A stretch of DNA of 64,000 nt from Streptomyces xanthii (GCF_014621695.1 NZ_CP061281.1:7254001-7318000); one strand, 5' to 3'. Positions 8,246 through 17,127 are shown, counted from the first letter of the stretch. The notes: generated by a model not told the origin, from the letters alone. Program-made: numbers and translations.

Positions 8246-10345
8246 TCACGCGGCGTCGCGCGTGCCGTCCGTCACCGGCACCTCGGCGATGAGAAGGGCG
8301 ACGTCGTCCGCGACCCCGGGACCGCTCAGCCCCTCCAGAAGGCGGGTGCAGACCTCGTCGAGGGAGCCCTGCGGCTCGCTCAGCAGCCGCAGCAACTGCT
8401 CCAGCCGGTCGTCGATCGGATCGCCCCGCGTCTCCACCAGCCCGTCGGTGTACAGGACGAGCCGGTCGCCGGGCCCGAGCGCGATCTCGGTCGTGCTGTA
8501 GTGCACGCCCCCGACCCCGAGCGGAGCACCGGACGGCAGCGGCACCAGCCGCGGCGGCCCGCCCCGAGGGATCAGCACCGGCGGCATGTGCCCCGCGTTG
8601 GCGATCCGGCACACGTGCCGGTACGGGTCGTACACCGCGTACACGCACGTCGCGATGTGCGTCTCCAGGTCGAACGCCGTGCGGTCGAGCCGGTGCAGGA
8701 TCTCCGCCGGATGCAGCGCGAGATCCGCGTAGGCCTGTGTCGCGGTGCGCAGCCGGCCCATCGCCGCCGCCGCGTCGATCCCGTGCCCCATCACGTCGCC
8801 CACCACCAGCGCGGTACGGCCGCCGTCCAGCGGGAGCACGTCGTACCAGTCGCCGCCGACCTGCGAGGAGGACTGCGCCGGCTGGTAGCGGCACGCCACG
8901 TCGAGACCGTGCAGCGGCGGCAGCGGTCCCGGCAGCAGACTGCGCTGCAGCGTCTCGGCGGCCGTGCGCACGCTCTGGTGCCAGCGCGCGTTGTCGACGG
9001 CGATCGCCGTCCGCGCCGCCAGCTCACCGGCGAGCAGCAGATCGTCCTCGTCGAACGCGACCGGATTGCGGGCCCGTACGAGGTCGACGACCCCGAGCAC
9101 CTGGTTGTGCGCGATCAGCGGCACCGCGAGGTACGAGTGCACGCCCGCCTCGGCGAGCAGCTGCGCCGCCTCCGGGTTGCGCGCGATGTGCGCCAGGTCC
9201 GCCGGGCCCGTGTGCGTCACCATGATCGGCCGGCCGGTCGTCGCGCACCGCGTGATCAGCCGCTCGGCCCGGTACGCGGCGAGGCTGCCGATGCGGTCCG
9301 CCGCCGCGGCCACCTGGTTCGGGTACGCGGACGCGAAGCCCAGCGCGCGGAACCGGCGCGGCCCCTCGCCCTCCTCCCCGCGCCGCAGCTCCAGCGCCGC
9401 GTCGAGGATGTCCACCGCGGCGATGTCGGCGAGCCCCGGCACCAGCACGTCGGCCAGCTCCTGCGCCGTCTTCTCGACCTCCAGCGTCGTGCCGATCCGG
9501 GTGGACGCCTCGGCCAGCAGCGCGAGGCGGCGCCGGCCGCGCTCGGCCTCGGCCGCCGCGCGATGCCGCTCGGTGATGTCGACGACCGAGTTCGCCACGC
9601 CCAGGATCTGCCCGTTCGCCCCTTCGAGCCGGTAGTACGAGACCGACCAGGCGTGGTCCTCGTCCGGAGCCGCCGCCGTGCGGCCCACCACGTGCCGGTC
9701 CATCACCGGGACGCCGGTCTCCAGGACCCGGCGCAGCGTGCTCTCGATCTCGTCGACGTCGAGGGAGGTGAGCAGATCACGCGGATGGCGCCCGATGTGG
9801 TCCGAGGCCGGTCGGCCGTTGATGCGTTCGAGCGCCGGGTTGACCAGGACGTAGCGCAGATCGTGGTCGAGGAGCGCGAGCCCGACGGGGGACTGGGAGA
9901 CGAGCTGGTCCGAGAGCGCGAGCGCGGCCTCCAGCTCCTTGAGCTGCGACTGGTCGGCGGCCATCCCCAGCGCGTAGACGGCCCCCTCGTCGTCCTCCAG
10001 ACGCATGTTGCGGAACTCCACGAGGCGGCGGGTGCCGTCGCGGCGCACCACGGGGAAGGCGCCCGCCCAGGGCGTGCCCGTGGCCATCACCTGCGCGAAC
10101 AGCCCGTTGACCAGGTCGTGGTCCTTGTCGCTCACGAGCAGCGACGCCGCGTACTGGCCGAGCGCCTCCTCCGCCGAGTAGCCGAACACGTCCTCGGCCT
10201 GCGGGCTCCACAGCACGATGCGGCCCCGGTCGTCGAGCACGACGGCGCACACGCCCAGCAGGTCGAGCAGGACGCCCGCGGGCATGATCACGGAGGGATC
10301 CGCGCCCCGGGCGGGGCGTGCGGGATCCGTAACGCCGTCGCCCAT
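8246..10345 (-). CDS. PAS-PAS-GAF-PP2C (SpoIIE/RsbU-type) serine phosphatase
   Basis: 699 residues from the ATG at 10345, which has GGAGGGAGG six bases upstream; an ATG at 10378 has its purine tract only two bases away. Two PAS domains (about 20-130 and 145-255) are followed by a GAF domain (about 270-440) and a PP2C/SpoIIE domain. The last keeps the metal-binding acidic residues in VGGDWYDV, VVGDVMGHG, LVLYTDGLVE and VADDVALLI. Such proteins dephosphorylate STAS anti-sigma antagonists, releasing stress sigma factors in response to a small-molecule or redox signal. It is divergent from another phosphatase of this class with a 132-bp shared promoter. Soluble, with no membrane segment. Confidence 0.92.
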   Translation of the reverse strand: MGDGVTDPARPARGADPSVIMPAGVLLDLLGVCAVVLDDRGRIVLWSPQAEDVFGYSAEEALGQYAASLLVSDKDHDLVNGLFAQVMATGTPWAGAFPVVRRDGTRRLVEFRNMRLEDDEGAVYALGMAADQSQLKELEAALALSDQLVSQSPVGLALLDHDLRYVLVNPALERINGRPASDHIGRHPRDLLTSLDVDEIESTLRRVLETGVPVMDRHVVGRTAAAPDEDHAWSVSYYRLEGANGQILGVANSVVDITERHRAAAEAERGRRRLALLAEASTRIGTTLEVEKTAQELADVLVPGLADIAAVDILDAALELRRGEEGEGPRRFRALGFASAYPNQVAAAADRIGSLAAYRAERLITRCATTGRPIMVTHTGPADLAHIARNPEAAQLLAEAGVHSYLAVPLIAHNQVLGVVDLVRARNPVAFDEDDLLLAGELAARTAIAVDNARWHQSVRTAAETLQRSLLPGPLPPLHGLDVACRYQPAQSSSQVGGDWYDVLPLDGGRTALVVGDVMGHGIDAAAAMGRLRTATQAYADLALHPAEILHRLDRTAFDLETHIATCVYAVYDPYRHVCRIANAGHMPPVLIPRGGPPRLVPLPSGAPLGVGGVHYSTTEIALGPGDRLVLYTDGLVETRGDPIDDRLEQLLRLLSEPQGSLDEVCTRLLEGLSGPGVADDVALLIAEVPVTDGTRDAA

Positions 10346-10477
10346 GTGTGCGGCCTCCCTCCGTGCGGCATCTCCCATGCTCCCCCCGCCCGGCGCCGCG
10401 CACGACCCGGCCGACGCATCTCGTGCGGGGCCGCCGGGGCGCGGTTATGGTGGCCGGGCGGTGCAACGGAGAGTCAC

Positions 10478-12523
10478 ATGAGACCTGCGGAGAAGCCGGA
10501 GATCAGCCTCGAGGAACGCCTGCGCCTCAACGACGTGGGCAGCTTCGACTGGGACCTGGAGGACGGGGCGCTCAGCCTCGACGACAACTGCCTCGCCGTC
10601 GTGGACCTGACCCGCGCCGAGTTCGGCGGCACGGTCGCGTCCCTGGGCAGCCGGATCGTCCCGGCCGAGGCCGTGCGCATCACCTCGGCCGTGAACGCGG
10701 CGGTCGAGTCGGGCTCCGACGCCTACGGGATCTACTTCCACACGCGGATGCGCGACGGCACGATGCGGCTCAGTCACGCCTCCGGCCGCGTGCTGCGCAA
10801 CGGCGACGGCCGCGCCGTACGCGTCGTCGGACTGCTGCGGGCCGCCGTCCACGAGCCGACCGAACTGGCCGGGCTGGACCACGAGGGCGACCGGCGCAGC
10901 CGCGTGGCCCTCATGGTCCAGGGCACGACCGAGGCGCTGTCCCGGGCCGTCACCGTCGACGACGTCGTGGCCGTGCTCTCCGGCGCGGGCGGCCTCGACC
11001 GGTTCGCCGCGGACGGGCTCGTCCTCGGCCTCGTCGAGGGCGAGGACCTCAAACTCATCGCGCTCGTCGGCCAGTCGATGCAGGCCCTCGACGAGCTCAA
11101 GCTGCAGAACATCGACGACTCCGTCCCGCTCGCCGACGCGGTCGTGCACCGCCGGCCGCTGTTCGTCGAGCGGCTCCCCGAGATCGCGCACCGCTTCACC
11201 CGGCTGCGCCCCTACATCGACGAACACCGGCTCGACTCCGCCGCGTTCCTGCCGCTCGTCGCCCAGGACCGCGCCATCGGCGGCCTCGCCCTCTTCTACC
11301 GGGGCCGCAAGGAGTTCACCGACTCCGACCGCAACCTCTGCGTCGGCCTGTCCGGCATCGTCGCCCAGTCCCTGCAGCGGGCCATCCTCTTCGACGAGGA
11401 ACGCGACCTGGCCAAGAGCCTGCAGTCCACCATGCTGCCCAAGGACATCCCGCAGGTCCCCGACACCGAGGTGGCCGTGCGCTACCACGCGGCCTGGGGC
11501 GGGCGCGCCGTCGGCGGCGACTTCTACGACGTGGTCGTGCTGCCCCGGGGCCGCATCGGCCTCGTCGTCGGCGACGTCCAGGGCCACGACACCCACGCCG
11601 CCGCCATCATGGGCCAGCTGCGCATCGCGCTGCGCGCCTTCGCCGGCGAGGGGCACCCGCCCTCCACCGTGCTCTCCCGCGCCTCCCGCTTCCTCGCCGA
11701 ACTGGACACGGAACGCTTCGCGACCTGCACCTACGCCCAGTTCGACCCGGCCACCGGCATCGTCCGCGCGGTCCGCGCCGGACACCTGCCGCCGCTCGTG
11801 CGCCATGTCGACGGACGGGTCGGCATCCCCCGGCTGCCCGGCGGACTCCCGCTGGGCCTCGCCACCGAGTTCGCCCTCGAGGACTTCCCCGAGACCCGCC
11901 TCGACCTCGTGCCCGGCGAGACCCTGGTCCTGTGCACCGACGGGCTCGTCGAGGAACCGGGGCTCGACCTCGACGCCGGCATGGGCGCGCTGTCCACCGC
12001 CCTGAGCTCGGGCCCCGAGCACGCCGAGGACATCGCCGACCACCTCTCGCGCAGCCTGTGGGAGACCTGGGGGAGCGGTGACGACATCGCCCTGCTCGTG
12101 CTGCGCCGCGTCCCCGACCCCGGCACACCCAAGGCACCCCGCATCCACCGCTACGTCCACCAGGCGGACCCGGAGGGCCTGGCCGACGCCCGGCAGGCGC
12201 TGCGCGAGCACCTCACGGCCTGGGGTCTGGGCGAGGTCGCCGACGACGTCGAGGTCGCCGCCGGTGAACTGCTCGTCAACGCGCTCGTGCACACCGAGGG
12301 CGGCGCCATCCTCACCCTCGAAGTGCTCCCGGAGACGCCCCGGCACGTACGGCTGTGGGTGAAGGACCGCTCCAGCGCCCGCCCGCACCGCCGCTCGCCG
12401 GGGGAGACGGCCACCTCCGGGCGGGGCCTGATGCTCGTCGAGGCGCTCGCCTCGCGCTGGGGCGTGGAGCCGCGTGGCGAGGGCAAGGCGGTGTGGTGCG
12501 ACTTCGAGGCACCGGACGGCTGA
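10478..12523 (+). CDS. PAS-GAF-PP2C phosphatase fused to RsbW-like HATPase
   Basis: 681 residues from the ATG at 10478, with GGAGAG four bases upstream. Order: PAS-like sensor (about 15-115), GAF (about 150-310), SpoIIE/PP2C (about 330-530) with VGGDFYDV, VVGDVQGHD, LVLCTDGLVE and GDDIALLVL intact. A C-terminal GHKL ATPase (about 555-675) shows the N-box ELLVNALVH and G-box GRGLMLVE. One chain thus carries both the phosphatase that activates STAS antagonists and the anti-sigma kinase that inactivates them. Multidomain proteins of this kind are common in Streptomyces. A STAS antagonist is encoded at 37776 and another STAS protein at 56100, but pairing is speculative. Confidence 0.92.
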   Translation: MRPAEKPEISLEERLRLNDVGSFDWDLEDGALSLDDNCLAVVDLTRAEFGGTVASLGSRIVPAEAVRITSAVNAAVESGSDAYGIYFHTRMRDGTMRLSHASGRVLRNGDGRAVRVVGLLRAAVHEPTELAGLDHEGDRRSRVALMVQGTTEALSRAVTVDDVVAVLSGAGGLDRFAADGLVLGLVEGEDLKLIALVGQSMQALDELKLQNIDDSVPLADAVVHRRPLFVERLPEIAHRFTRLRPYIDEHRLDSAAFLPLVAQDRAIGGLALFYRGRKEFTDSDRNLCVGLSGIVAQSLQRAILFDEERDLAKSLQSTMLPKDIPQVPDTEVAVRYHAAWGGRAVGGDFYDVVVLPRGRIGLVVGDVQGHDTHAAAIMGQLRIALRAFAGEGHPPSTVLSRASRFLAELDTERFATCTYAQFDPATGIVRAVRAGHLPPLVRHVDGRVGIPRLPGGLPLGLATEFALEDFPETRLDLVPGETLVLCTDGLVEEPGLDLDAGMGALSTALSSGPEHAEDIADHLSRSLWETWGSGDDIALLVLRRVPDPGTPKAPRIHRYVHQADPEGLADARQALREHLTAWGLGEVADDVEVAAGELLVNALVHTEGGAILTLEVLPETPRHVRLWVKDRSSARPHRRSPGETATSGRGLMLVEALASRWGVEPRGEGKAVWCDFEAPDG

Positions 12524-12707
12524 GCGGCGCTCGCACGGGGCGGGTTCGGGAGAGCGGCCGCCGCGCCCCGCTTCCCCCGTTCCCGGGCGCGGGCGACCGC
12601 TCCGTGTACCCGCCGGACCAACGCGTCCCCGCCGCCGGGATTGCGCCGGGGCGGGGACCTGCCATGCGTACGGGGGACCCGGGTCGGCCGAGGGCCGGGG
12701 CCGCCGG

Positions 12708-13394
12708 CTAACCGGTGCACTGCGAGGTCCGGCGCCGCGCGACCTGGACGCCGGTGCGCTCGGTCGCGTACTCCACCGACAGCGTGATCCGGGCGCCGAG
12801 GCCGCTCGCGTACCGGGACACCGTGTCGAGGTCGAGGATCTCGCCGCTCTCGATCTGTGCCGCCCACAGCCGGGACAGGCCCGCCGCCGCCGCGGCGTGC
12901 GCCAGCGGCACGCCCTGTTCCTGGCGCATCTCGCGCAGCCGCAGACCGAGGAGGTGGGCCTGCTGGGTGCGGCTGTTCAGCGGCACGACCACGTCCTCGG
13001 TGCGCGGTCCGGGCACGGGGGCCTCGGGCGTGCTCGCTCGGGCGCTCGCGCCGACGGTGCGGGTCCGGGCGACGAAGCGGCGCAGCACCTCGGTGTCGAA
13101 GCGGAGCGCGGCGAGCCCGTCCGGCGAGGCGAACTCGATGACGGTGTGGTCCCGGCCGTGCGGCAGCACCCGGACGTTGCCGTGCCGGGCGGGCGACTCG
13201 AGCCCGTCCGCCAGCAGGGCCCGGGCGACCGTCCAGACCGCCGCCCGGCCGTCGAGGGTGACATGCGGCGGGAAGGCCAGCCGGACGACCTCCGGGTCGG
13301 CCGAGGTGTGGCGCAGCGTGACCGGGGTCGCGTATTCCTGGCCGTCCGAGGTGAACAGACGGGCTCCGATGGGCGTTTCCAGGGAGACGTGCAT
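12708..13394 (-). CDS. SsgA-like protein (SALP) fused to a C-terminal XRE helix-turn-helix
   Basis: 228 residues from the ATG at 13394, with GGAG seven bases upstream. Residues about 1-120 match the SsgA/SsgB family (usually about 135-145 residues for the whole protein), with ADPEVVRLAF, VWTVARALLADGL, GNVRVLP and IEFASPDGLAALRF in family order. Residues about 140-200 form an XRE/Cro-type HTH (LRLREMRQEQGVPLAHAAAAAGLSR, then QIESGEILDLDTVSRYASGL). SALPs steer cell division and wall growth during sporulation and have no DNA-binding domain. The fusion would give a division-type domain direct access to DNA. A CRP-type palindrome lies upstream. Confident on both domains; function is inferred. Confidence 0.85.
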   Translation of the reverse strand: MHVSLETPIGARLFTSDGQEYATPVTLRHTSADPEVVRLAFPPHVTLDGRAAVWTVARALLADGLESPARHGNVRVLPHGRDHTVIEFASPDGLAALRFDTEVLRRFVARTRTVGASARASTPEAPVPGPRTEDVVVPLNSRTQQAHLLGLRLREMRQEQGVPLAHAAAAAGLSRLWAAQIESGEILDLDTVSRYASGLGARITLSVEYATERTGVQVARRRTSQCTG

Positions 13395-13494
13395 GAGGGG
13401 GCTCCGATGTGGGTGCGGCGTCGGCCGGGTGTGACCGTCGGGGTGTGAGAGCACTCCTGTGGCCTGGCATTACGCCGGTTTCCTCATCGGATTA

Positions 13495-13510
13495 TGTGAC
13501 CTGCATCACA
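13495..13510. promoter_or_regulatory. Perfect CRP/FNR-type palindrome TGTGA-N6-TCACA
   Basis: TGTGA at 13495-13499 and TCACA at 13506-13510 are separated by CCTGCA. This is the textbook CRP half-site pair. It lies about 100 bp upstream of the SALP-HTH start and 56 bp upstream of the receiver-like gene, so it could control either. Streptomyces encode a Crp orthologue that binds related GTG-N8-CAC sites. Confidence 0.6.
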
Positions 13511-13565
13511 TCGACTGATGCGTGGCGCCGGACCGGGCCCGGCGAAAGAGGGGAAGAATGGTCGG

Positions 13566-13925
13566 GTGCTCACTGTCCTCGTCCTGGCCTCGATCGCGCG
13601 GGCGCCGCGCCTGATCGCGCAGGCCGAGAGCGTGTCCGAGGTGCATGTGCTGTCCCACACCCACGACAGCACCCTCGCGCTCGCGCGGGCCAGGATCCTG
13701 CTGCCCGACGTGTTCGTGATCGACCTGAGCGCCGTGTTCGCACCCGACTCGGCGACCGTCGTCCACCAGGCCCGGCAGGTGCGGCCCCCGTGCACGGTCG
13801 TCGTGCACGCCGACGACCACGTGATCGGGGTCATCGCCCCCGACGCGGCCGTCGCCCCCGCCTCCACGGACGTCCAGGGCGGTCTCGACGACACCCTGCG
13901 CAGACTGAACGGCGCCCGGTCGTGA
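13566..13925 (+). CDS. Small receiver-like protein of unknown function
   Basis: 119 residues from the GTG at 13566, with GAGGGGAAG about a dozen bases upstream; the frame is open from 13518, so the start is uncertain. The chain has the alternating hydrophobic pattern of a response-regulator receiver: VLTVLVLAS, VHVLSHTHDSTLALARARILLPDVFVIDL and TVVVHADDHVIG. The Asp in VFVIDL occupies the usual phospho-acceptor strand position, but the paired acidic residues near the N-terminus are absent. No output domain follows. It could be a degenerate receiver or an unrelated alpha/beta protein. Confidence 0.55.
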   Translation: MLTVLVLASIARAPRLIAQAESVSEVHVLSHTHDSTLALARARILLPDVFVIDLSAVFAPDSATVVHQARQVRPPCTVVVHADDHVIGVIAPDAAVAPASTDVQGGLDDTLRRLNGARS

Positions 13926-13937
13926 GGACCGGGCGCC
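13911..13937. terminator. Hairpin terminator between convergent genes
   Basis: Perfect 11-bp arms (13911-13921 and 13927-13937) flank the 5-base loop GTGAG. The stop codon of the receiver-like gene lies in the loop. It faces the 3' end of the GAPDH gene and can serve both. Confidence 0.75.
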
Positions 13938-13955
13938 GTGCGGTGGATCCGGGGC

Positions 13956-14954
13956 TCAGCCCTGGGCGAGCAGCGTGAGCGAGTCGACCACGCGGTTCGA
14001 GAAGCCCCACTCGTTGTCGTACCAGGCGACGACCTTGACGTGCTTGCCGTCCACGCGGGTCAGCTCGGAGTCGAAGATCGAGGACGCCGGGTTGCCCACG
14101 ATGTCGGCGGAGACCAGCGGGTCCTCGGAGTACTCCAGGACCCCGGCCAGCGAACCCTGCGCGGCCTCGCGGTAGGCGGCCAGCACCTCGTCGCGGGTCA
14201 CCTCGCGCGACACCGTCGCGTTCAGCTCGACGATCGAGCCCACCGGCACCGGCACGCGGATCGAGTCGCCGGACAGCTTGCCGTCGAGCTGCGGCAGCAC
14301 CAGACCGATCGCCTTCGCGGCGCCCGTGCTCGTCGGCACGATGTTCACACCGGCCGCGCGGGCCCGGCGCGGGTCGCGGTGCGGCCCGTCCTGCAGGTTC
14401 TGCTCCTGCGTGTAGGCGTGCACCGTCGTCATGAAGCCGTGCTCGATGCCGGCCAGCTCGTCGAGGACCGACGCGAGCGGGGCCAGGGCGTTCGTGGTGC
14501 AGGACGCGTTCGAGACGATCGTGTGCGCCGCCGCGTCGTACGCGTCGGTGTTGACGCCGTACGCGAGGGTCACGTCCGCACCCGCGGACGGGGCGCCGAC
14601 CAGCACCTTGCGGGCACCCGCGGTCAGGTGGTCCCGCGCGGCCTCGGCCGAGGTGAAGCGGCCGGTCGCCTCCAGGACCAGGTCGACGTCGAGCTCGCGC
14701 CAGGGCAGCTTGACCGGCTCGCGCTCGGCGAGCACCTTGATGCGGTGCCCGTCGACGACCAGGGTGTCGCCGTCGACGCTCACCGGGCGGCCGAGCCGGC
14801 CGGCCGTGGTGTCGAACGCGAGGAGCTGCGCGAGCGCCTTGGGCTCCGTCAGGTCGTTGACGGCGACGACCTCGAGGTCGGTGTCGCGCTCCAGGAGGGC
14901 ACGCAGCACGTTGCGTCCGATGCGGCCGAATCCGTTGATGGCGATGCGGGTCAT
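13956..14954 (-). CDS. gap: Glyceraldehyde-3-phosphate dehydrogenase, type I
   Basis: 332 residues from the ATG at 14954 (AAGGA nine bases upstream), full length for the family. The N-terminal Rossmann motif is INGFGRIGRNVLRA. The catalytic cysteine is in SNASCTTN (near residue 150), with VHAYTQEQ and WYDNEWGFSNRVVDS in the C-terminal catalytic domain. It oxidises glyceraldehyde 3-phosphate to 1,3-bisphosphoglycerate with NAD. The gene stands alone and is not beside pgk or tpi, so it is probably a paralogue of the main glycolytic copy. The codon after the nucleotide-binding loop gives VAVNDL, consistent with NAD use. Confidence 0.95.
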   Translation of the reverse strand: MTRIAINGFGRIGRNVLRALLERDTDLEVVAVNDLTEPKALAQLLAFDTTAGRLGRPVSVDGDTLVVDGHRIKVLAEREPVKLPWRELDVDLVLEATGRFTSAEAARDHLTAGARKVLVGAPSAGADVTLAYGVNTDAYDAAAHTIVSNASCTTNALAPLASVLDELAGIEHGFMTTVHAYTQEQNLQDGPHRDPRRARAAGVNIVPTSTGAAKAIGLVLPQLDGKLSGDSIRVPVPVGSIVELNATVSREVTRDEVLAAYREAAQGSLAGVLEYSEDPLVSADIVGNPASSIFDSELTRVDGKHVKVVAWYDNEWGFSNRVVDSLTLLAQG

Positions 14955-15075
14955 GTGAGGAAGTCCTTTCGTCCGCCCCAAGACTCGCGCCCGGCGCCCG
15001 CGGCGAACAGGGCGATGATCGCCACGAACCGCAAGGATCGCGACACACGCGCGAAACGCCCCCGCGACGTGCCCG

Positions 15076-16038
15076 CTACTCGCCGCGGGCGAACGTCCGC
15101 CGGTACTCGCTCGGCGTCGTCCCGAGGATCCGCTGGAAGTGCAGCCGCAGATTCGCGCCGGTCCCGAGCCCGACATCGGCGGCGATCTGTTCGACGCCCC
15201 GCTCCGAGCGCTCCAGCAGCTCGCGCGCCAGGTCGACCCGGGCCCGCATCACCCACTGCATCGGCGTGTACCCGGTCTCCGCGACGAACCGCCGCGAGAA
15301 GGTGCGCGGCGACACCGCCGCGTGCTGCGCCAGCACTTCGAGGGTGAGCGGATCGCCCAGCCGGTGCAGCGCCCACTCGCGGGTCTCCGCGAACCGCTCG
15401 CCGAGCGGCTCCGGCACGCTCCGCGGCACGTACTGCGCCTGACCGCCGCTGCGGTACGGCGCCGCGACCAGACGCCGCGCCGCGTGGTTCGACGCCGCCA
15501 CGCCCAGCTCGCCGCGCAGGATGTGCAGACACAGGTCGATGCCGGACGCGGCGCCCGCCGACGTCAGCACACTGCCCTCGTCGACGAACAGCACGTTCTC
15601 GTCGACCCGGATCTGCGGATGCCGCGCGGCGAGCGCCCGCGTGTAGTGCCAGTGCGTCGTCGCCCGCCGGCCGTCCAGCAGGCCCGTGGCCGCCAGCGCG
15701 AACGCGCCCGTGGAGATCGCCGCGAGCCGCGCGCCCCGCTCGTGCGCGGCGGTCAGCGCGTCGAGCACGGCCTGCGGCGGATCCTCCCGGTCCGGGAAGC
15801 GGTAGCCCGGGATGAACACCAGATCCGCCCAGCCCAGCGCCTCCAGACCGTGCGCCACCGAGTACGCGAGCCCGTCGCCGCCGGTCACCAGGCCGGGCGC
15901 CGCCCCGCACACCCGGACCTCGTACGGCATGCTCGCGCGGGTCGTGAACACCTGGGCGGGGATGCCGACGTCGAGCGGCTTGGCTCCTTCGAGCACGAGG
16001 ACGGCGACACGGCGCAGGGCGGGGAACGGGGCGGGCAC
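15076..16038 (-). CDS. GlxA-type AraC-family regulator with DJ-1/PfpI domain
   Basis: 320 residues. Residues about 5-190 form a DJ-1/PfpI (class I glutamine amidotransferase-like) domain with VLVLEGAKPLDVG and LAAISTGAFALAATGLLDGR. In the nucleophile-elbow position Thr-Gly replaces the cysteine of active amidases, as in many GlxA regulators. Residues about 215-318 carry two AraC helix-turn-helix motifs (VLAQHAAVSPRTFSRRFVAETGYTP and IAADVGLGTGANLRLHFQRILG). Proteins of this class usually regulate transport or catabolic genes. The target is unknown. It is encoded upstream of gap and downstream of a secreted phosphodiesterase on the same strand. Confidence 0.92.
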   Translation of the reverse strand: MPAPFPALRRVAVLVLEGAKPLDVGIPAQVFTTRASMPYEVRVCGAAPGLVTGGDGLAYSVAHGLEALGWADLVFIPGYRFPDREDPPQAVLDALTAAHERGARLAAISTGAFALAATGLLDGRRATTHWHYTRALAARHPQIRVDENVLFVDEGSVLTSAGAASGIDLCLHILRGELGVAASNHAARRLVAAPYRSGGQAQYVPRSVPEPLGERFAETREWALHRLGDPLTLEVLAQHAAVSPRTFSRRFVAETGYTPMQWVMRARVDLARELLERSERGVEQIAADVGLGTGANLRLHFQRILGTTPSEYRRTFARGE

Positions 16039-16089
16039 GGGACGAGCCTACGTGGCCCGCCCCGGCCCGCGCGCCACCGTACGGGCAGG

Positions 16090-17073
16090 TCAGCCCGCCG
16101 AGGCCACCAGCGGGTAGTGGTCGGACAGGTCGGTGTACGTGTAGCTCGTGCCCCAGCTCGACACGGTCCACGGCGCGCTCGGCGCCTGCACCACCGTGTT
16201 GGTCCACCCGGCGGGCCGCGCGTGCCCCTCGCGGAAGAGCACGTGGTCGAGGTCCTCGCGCGGATCGTCCGGGTACCGGTAGCGCGCGATCGAGTTCTCC
16301 CGGGTGTCGAAGGAGTACGGATGCCCGGCGCGCGCGTCCGCCGGCACCAGGTTCGCGTTGTCGAGCATCGACGCGTACTCGGCGCTGCGGCTGTCCACGT
16401 TCAGGTCACCGGCCACCAGCACCTGCTCCGTCGCCGGGATGTTCTTCGCCGCGAGGAAGGAGTCGATCGCCCGGAACTGCGCGGCCCGGTCCGCCTGCGC
16501 CTCCCCGGCGCCGCAGCCGGAGTCCGTCGACTGGGTGTGCGTGCCGACGACGTGCACCCTGGCACCGTTCACGTTCAGGACCGCGTACACGAACCCCTTG
16601 TTCGACCACCAGTCGGAGCCGCACGCGTCCTTGTATATGTACTGCTCCTTGCGCAGGATCGGCCACTTGCTGAGCAGCGTCACCCCGCCGTCCTCCGGCG
16701 TCGTCGACGAGTACGAGCCGCCGGTCGCGTCCCAGCCGCTCGTGCTGCGCCCGACCACCGGCGTCTGGTACGGGTACTGCGCCGACGCCGCCTGCTTGAG
16801 CGCGTCCGACGTGCTGTTGTCGAAGGCCTCCTGGAGCACGACGACGTCCTGGCCGCGGAAGAAGTCGGCCTTCGGGATCTCGGCGGCCCGGTGCTCCTGG
16901 CCCCAGTTCGGGTACAGGTTCCGGCTCATCAGGAACGTGTTGTACGTCAGGACCCGCAGACTCGGGGTCGCCGACTCCGCGTGCGCCGCGGGCACGGTGG
17001 TCGCGAGACCGGCCAGCGCGAGGGCGGCCGTGACGGCGACGCGGGTGAAGCGGGGGAGCGCGGCAGGCGCCAT
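16090..17073 (-). CDS. Secreted sphingomyelinase C-like phosphodiesterase
   Basis: 327 residues from the ATG at 17073, with AGGAG six bases upstream. A Sec signal peptide (hydrophobic VAVTAALALAGLATTV, cleavage after AHA near residue 32) precedes an endonuclease/exonuclease/phosphatase domain. Catalytic motifs are in order: LTYNTFLM, VVVLQEAFDN, VVGTHTQS, VAGDLNVDS, EDLDHVLF and LSDHYPL. Length and the LMSRNLYPNWGQ start of the domain agree best with bacterial neutral sphingomyelinases (phospholipase C-type, metal-dependent). Substrate is inferred from family resemblance. Secreted phosphodiesterases of this kind may recover phosphate or choline in soil. Confidence 0.88.
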   Translation of the reverse strand: MAPAALPRFTRVAVTAALALAGLATTVPAAHAESATPSLRVLTYNTFLMSRNLYPNWGQEHRAAEIPKADFFRGQDVVVLQEAFDNSTSDALKQAASAQYPYQTPVVGRSTSGWDATGGSYSSTTPEDGGVTLLSKWPILRKEQYIYKDACGSDWWSNKGFVYAVLNVNGARVHVVGTHTQSTDSGCGAGEAQADRAAQFRAIDSFLAAKNIPATEQVLVAGDLNVDSRSAEYASMLDNANLVPADARAGHPYSFDTRENSIARYRYPDDPREDLDHVLFREGHARPAGWTNTVVQAPSAPWTVSSWGTSYTYTDLSDHYPLVASAG

Positions 17074-17127
17074 GGGAACTCCTGGGGGGTGGGAGGAGAC
17101 GGTGGGATGAACGCGCGCAGACGAAAA

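Noticed and set aside
8501..10477. Very long plus-strand open frame running into the phosphatase gene (total 1340 codons)
   Set aside because: Opposite to the PP2C gene at 8246-10345, it reads as Arg/His/Pro-rich low-complexity sequence. Only the part after the ATG at 10478 has protein-family motifs and a ribosome site.
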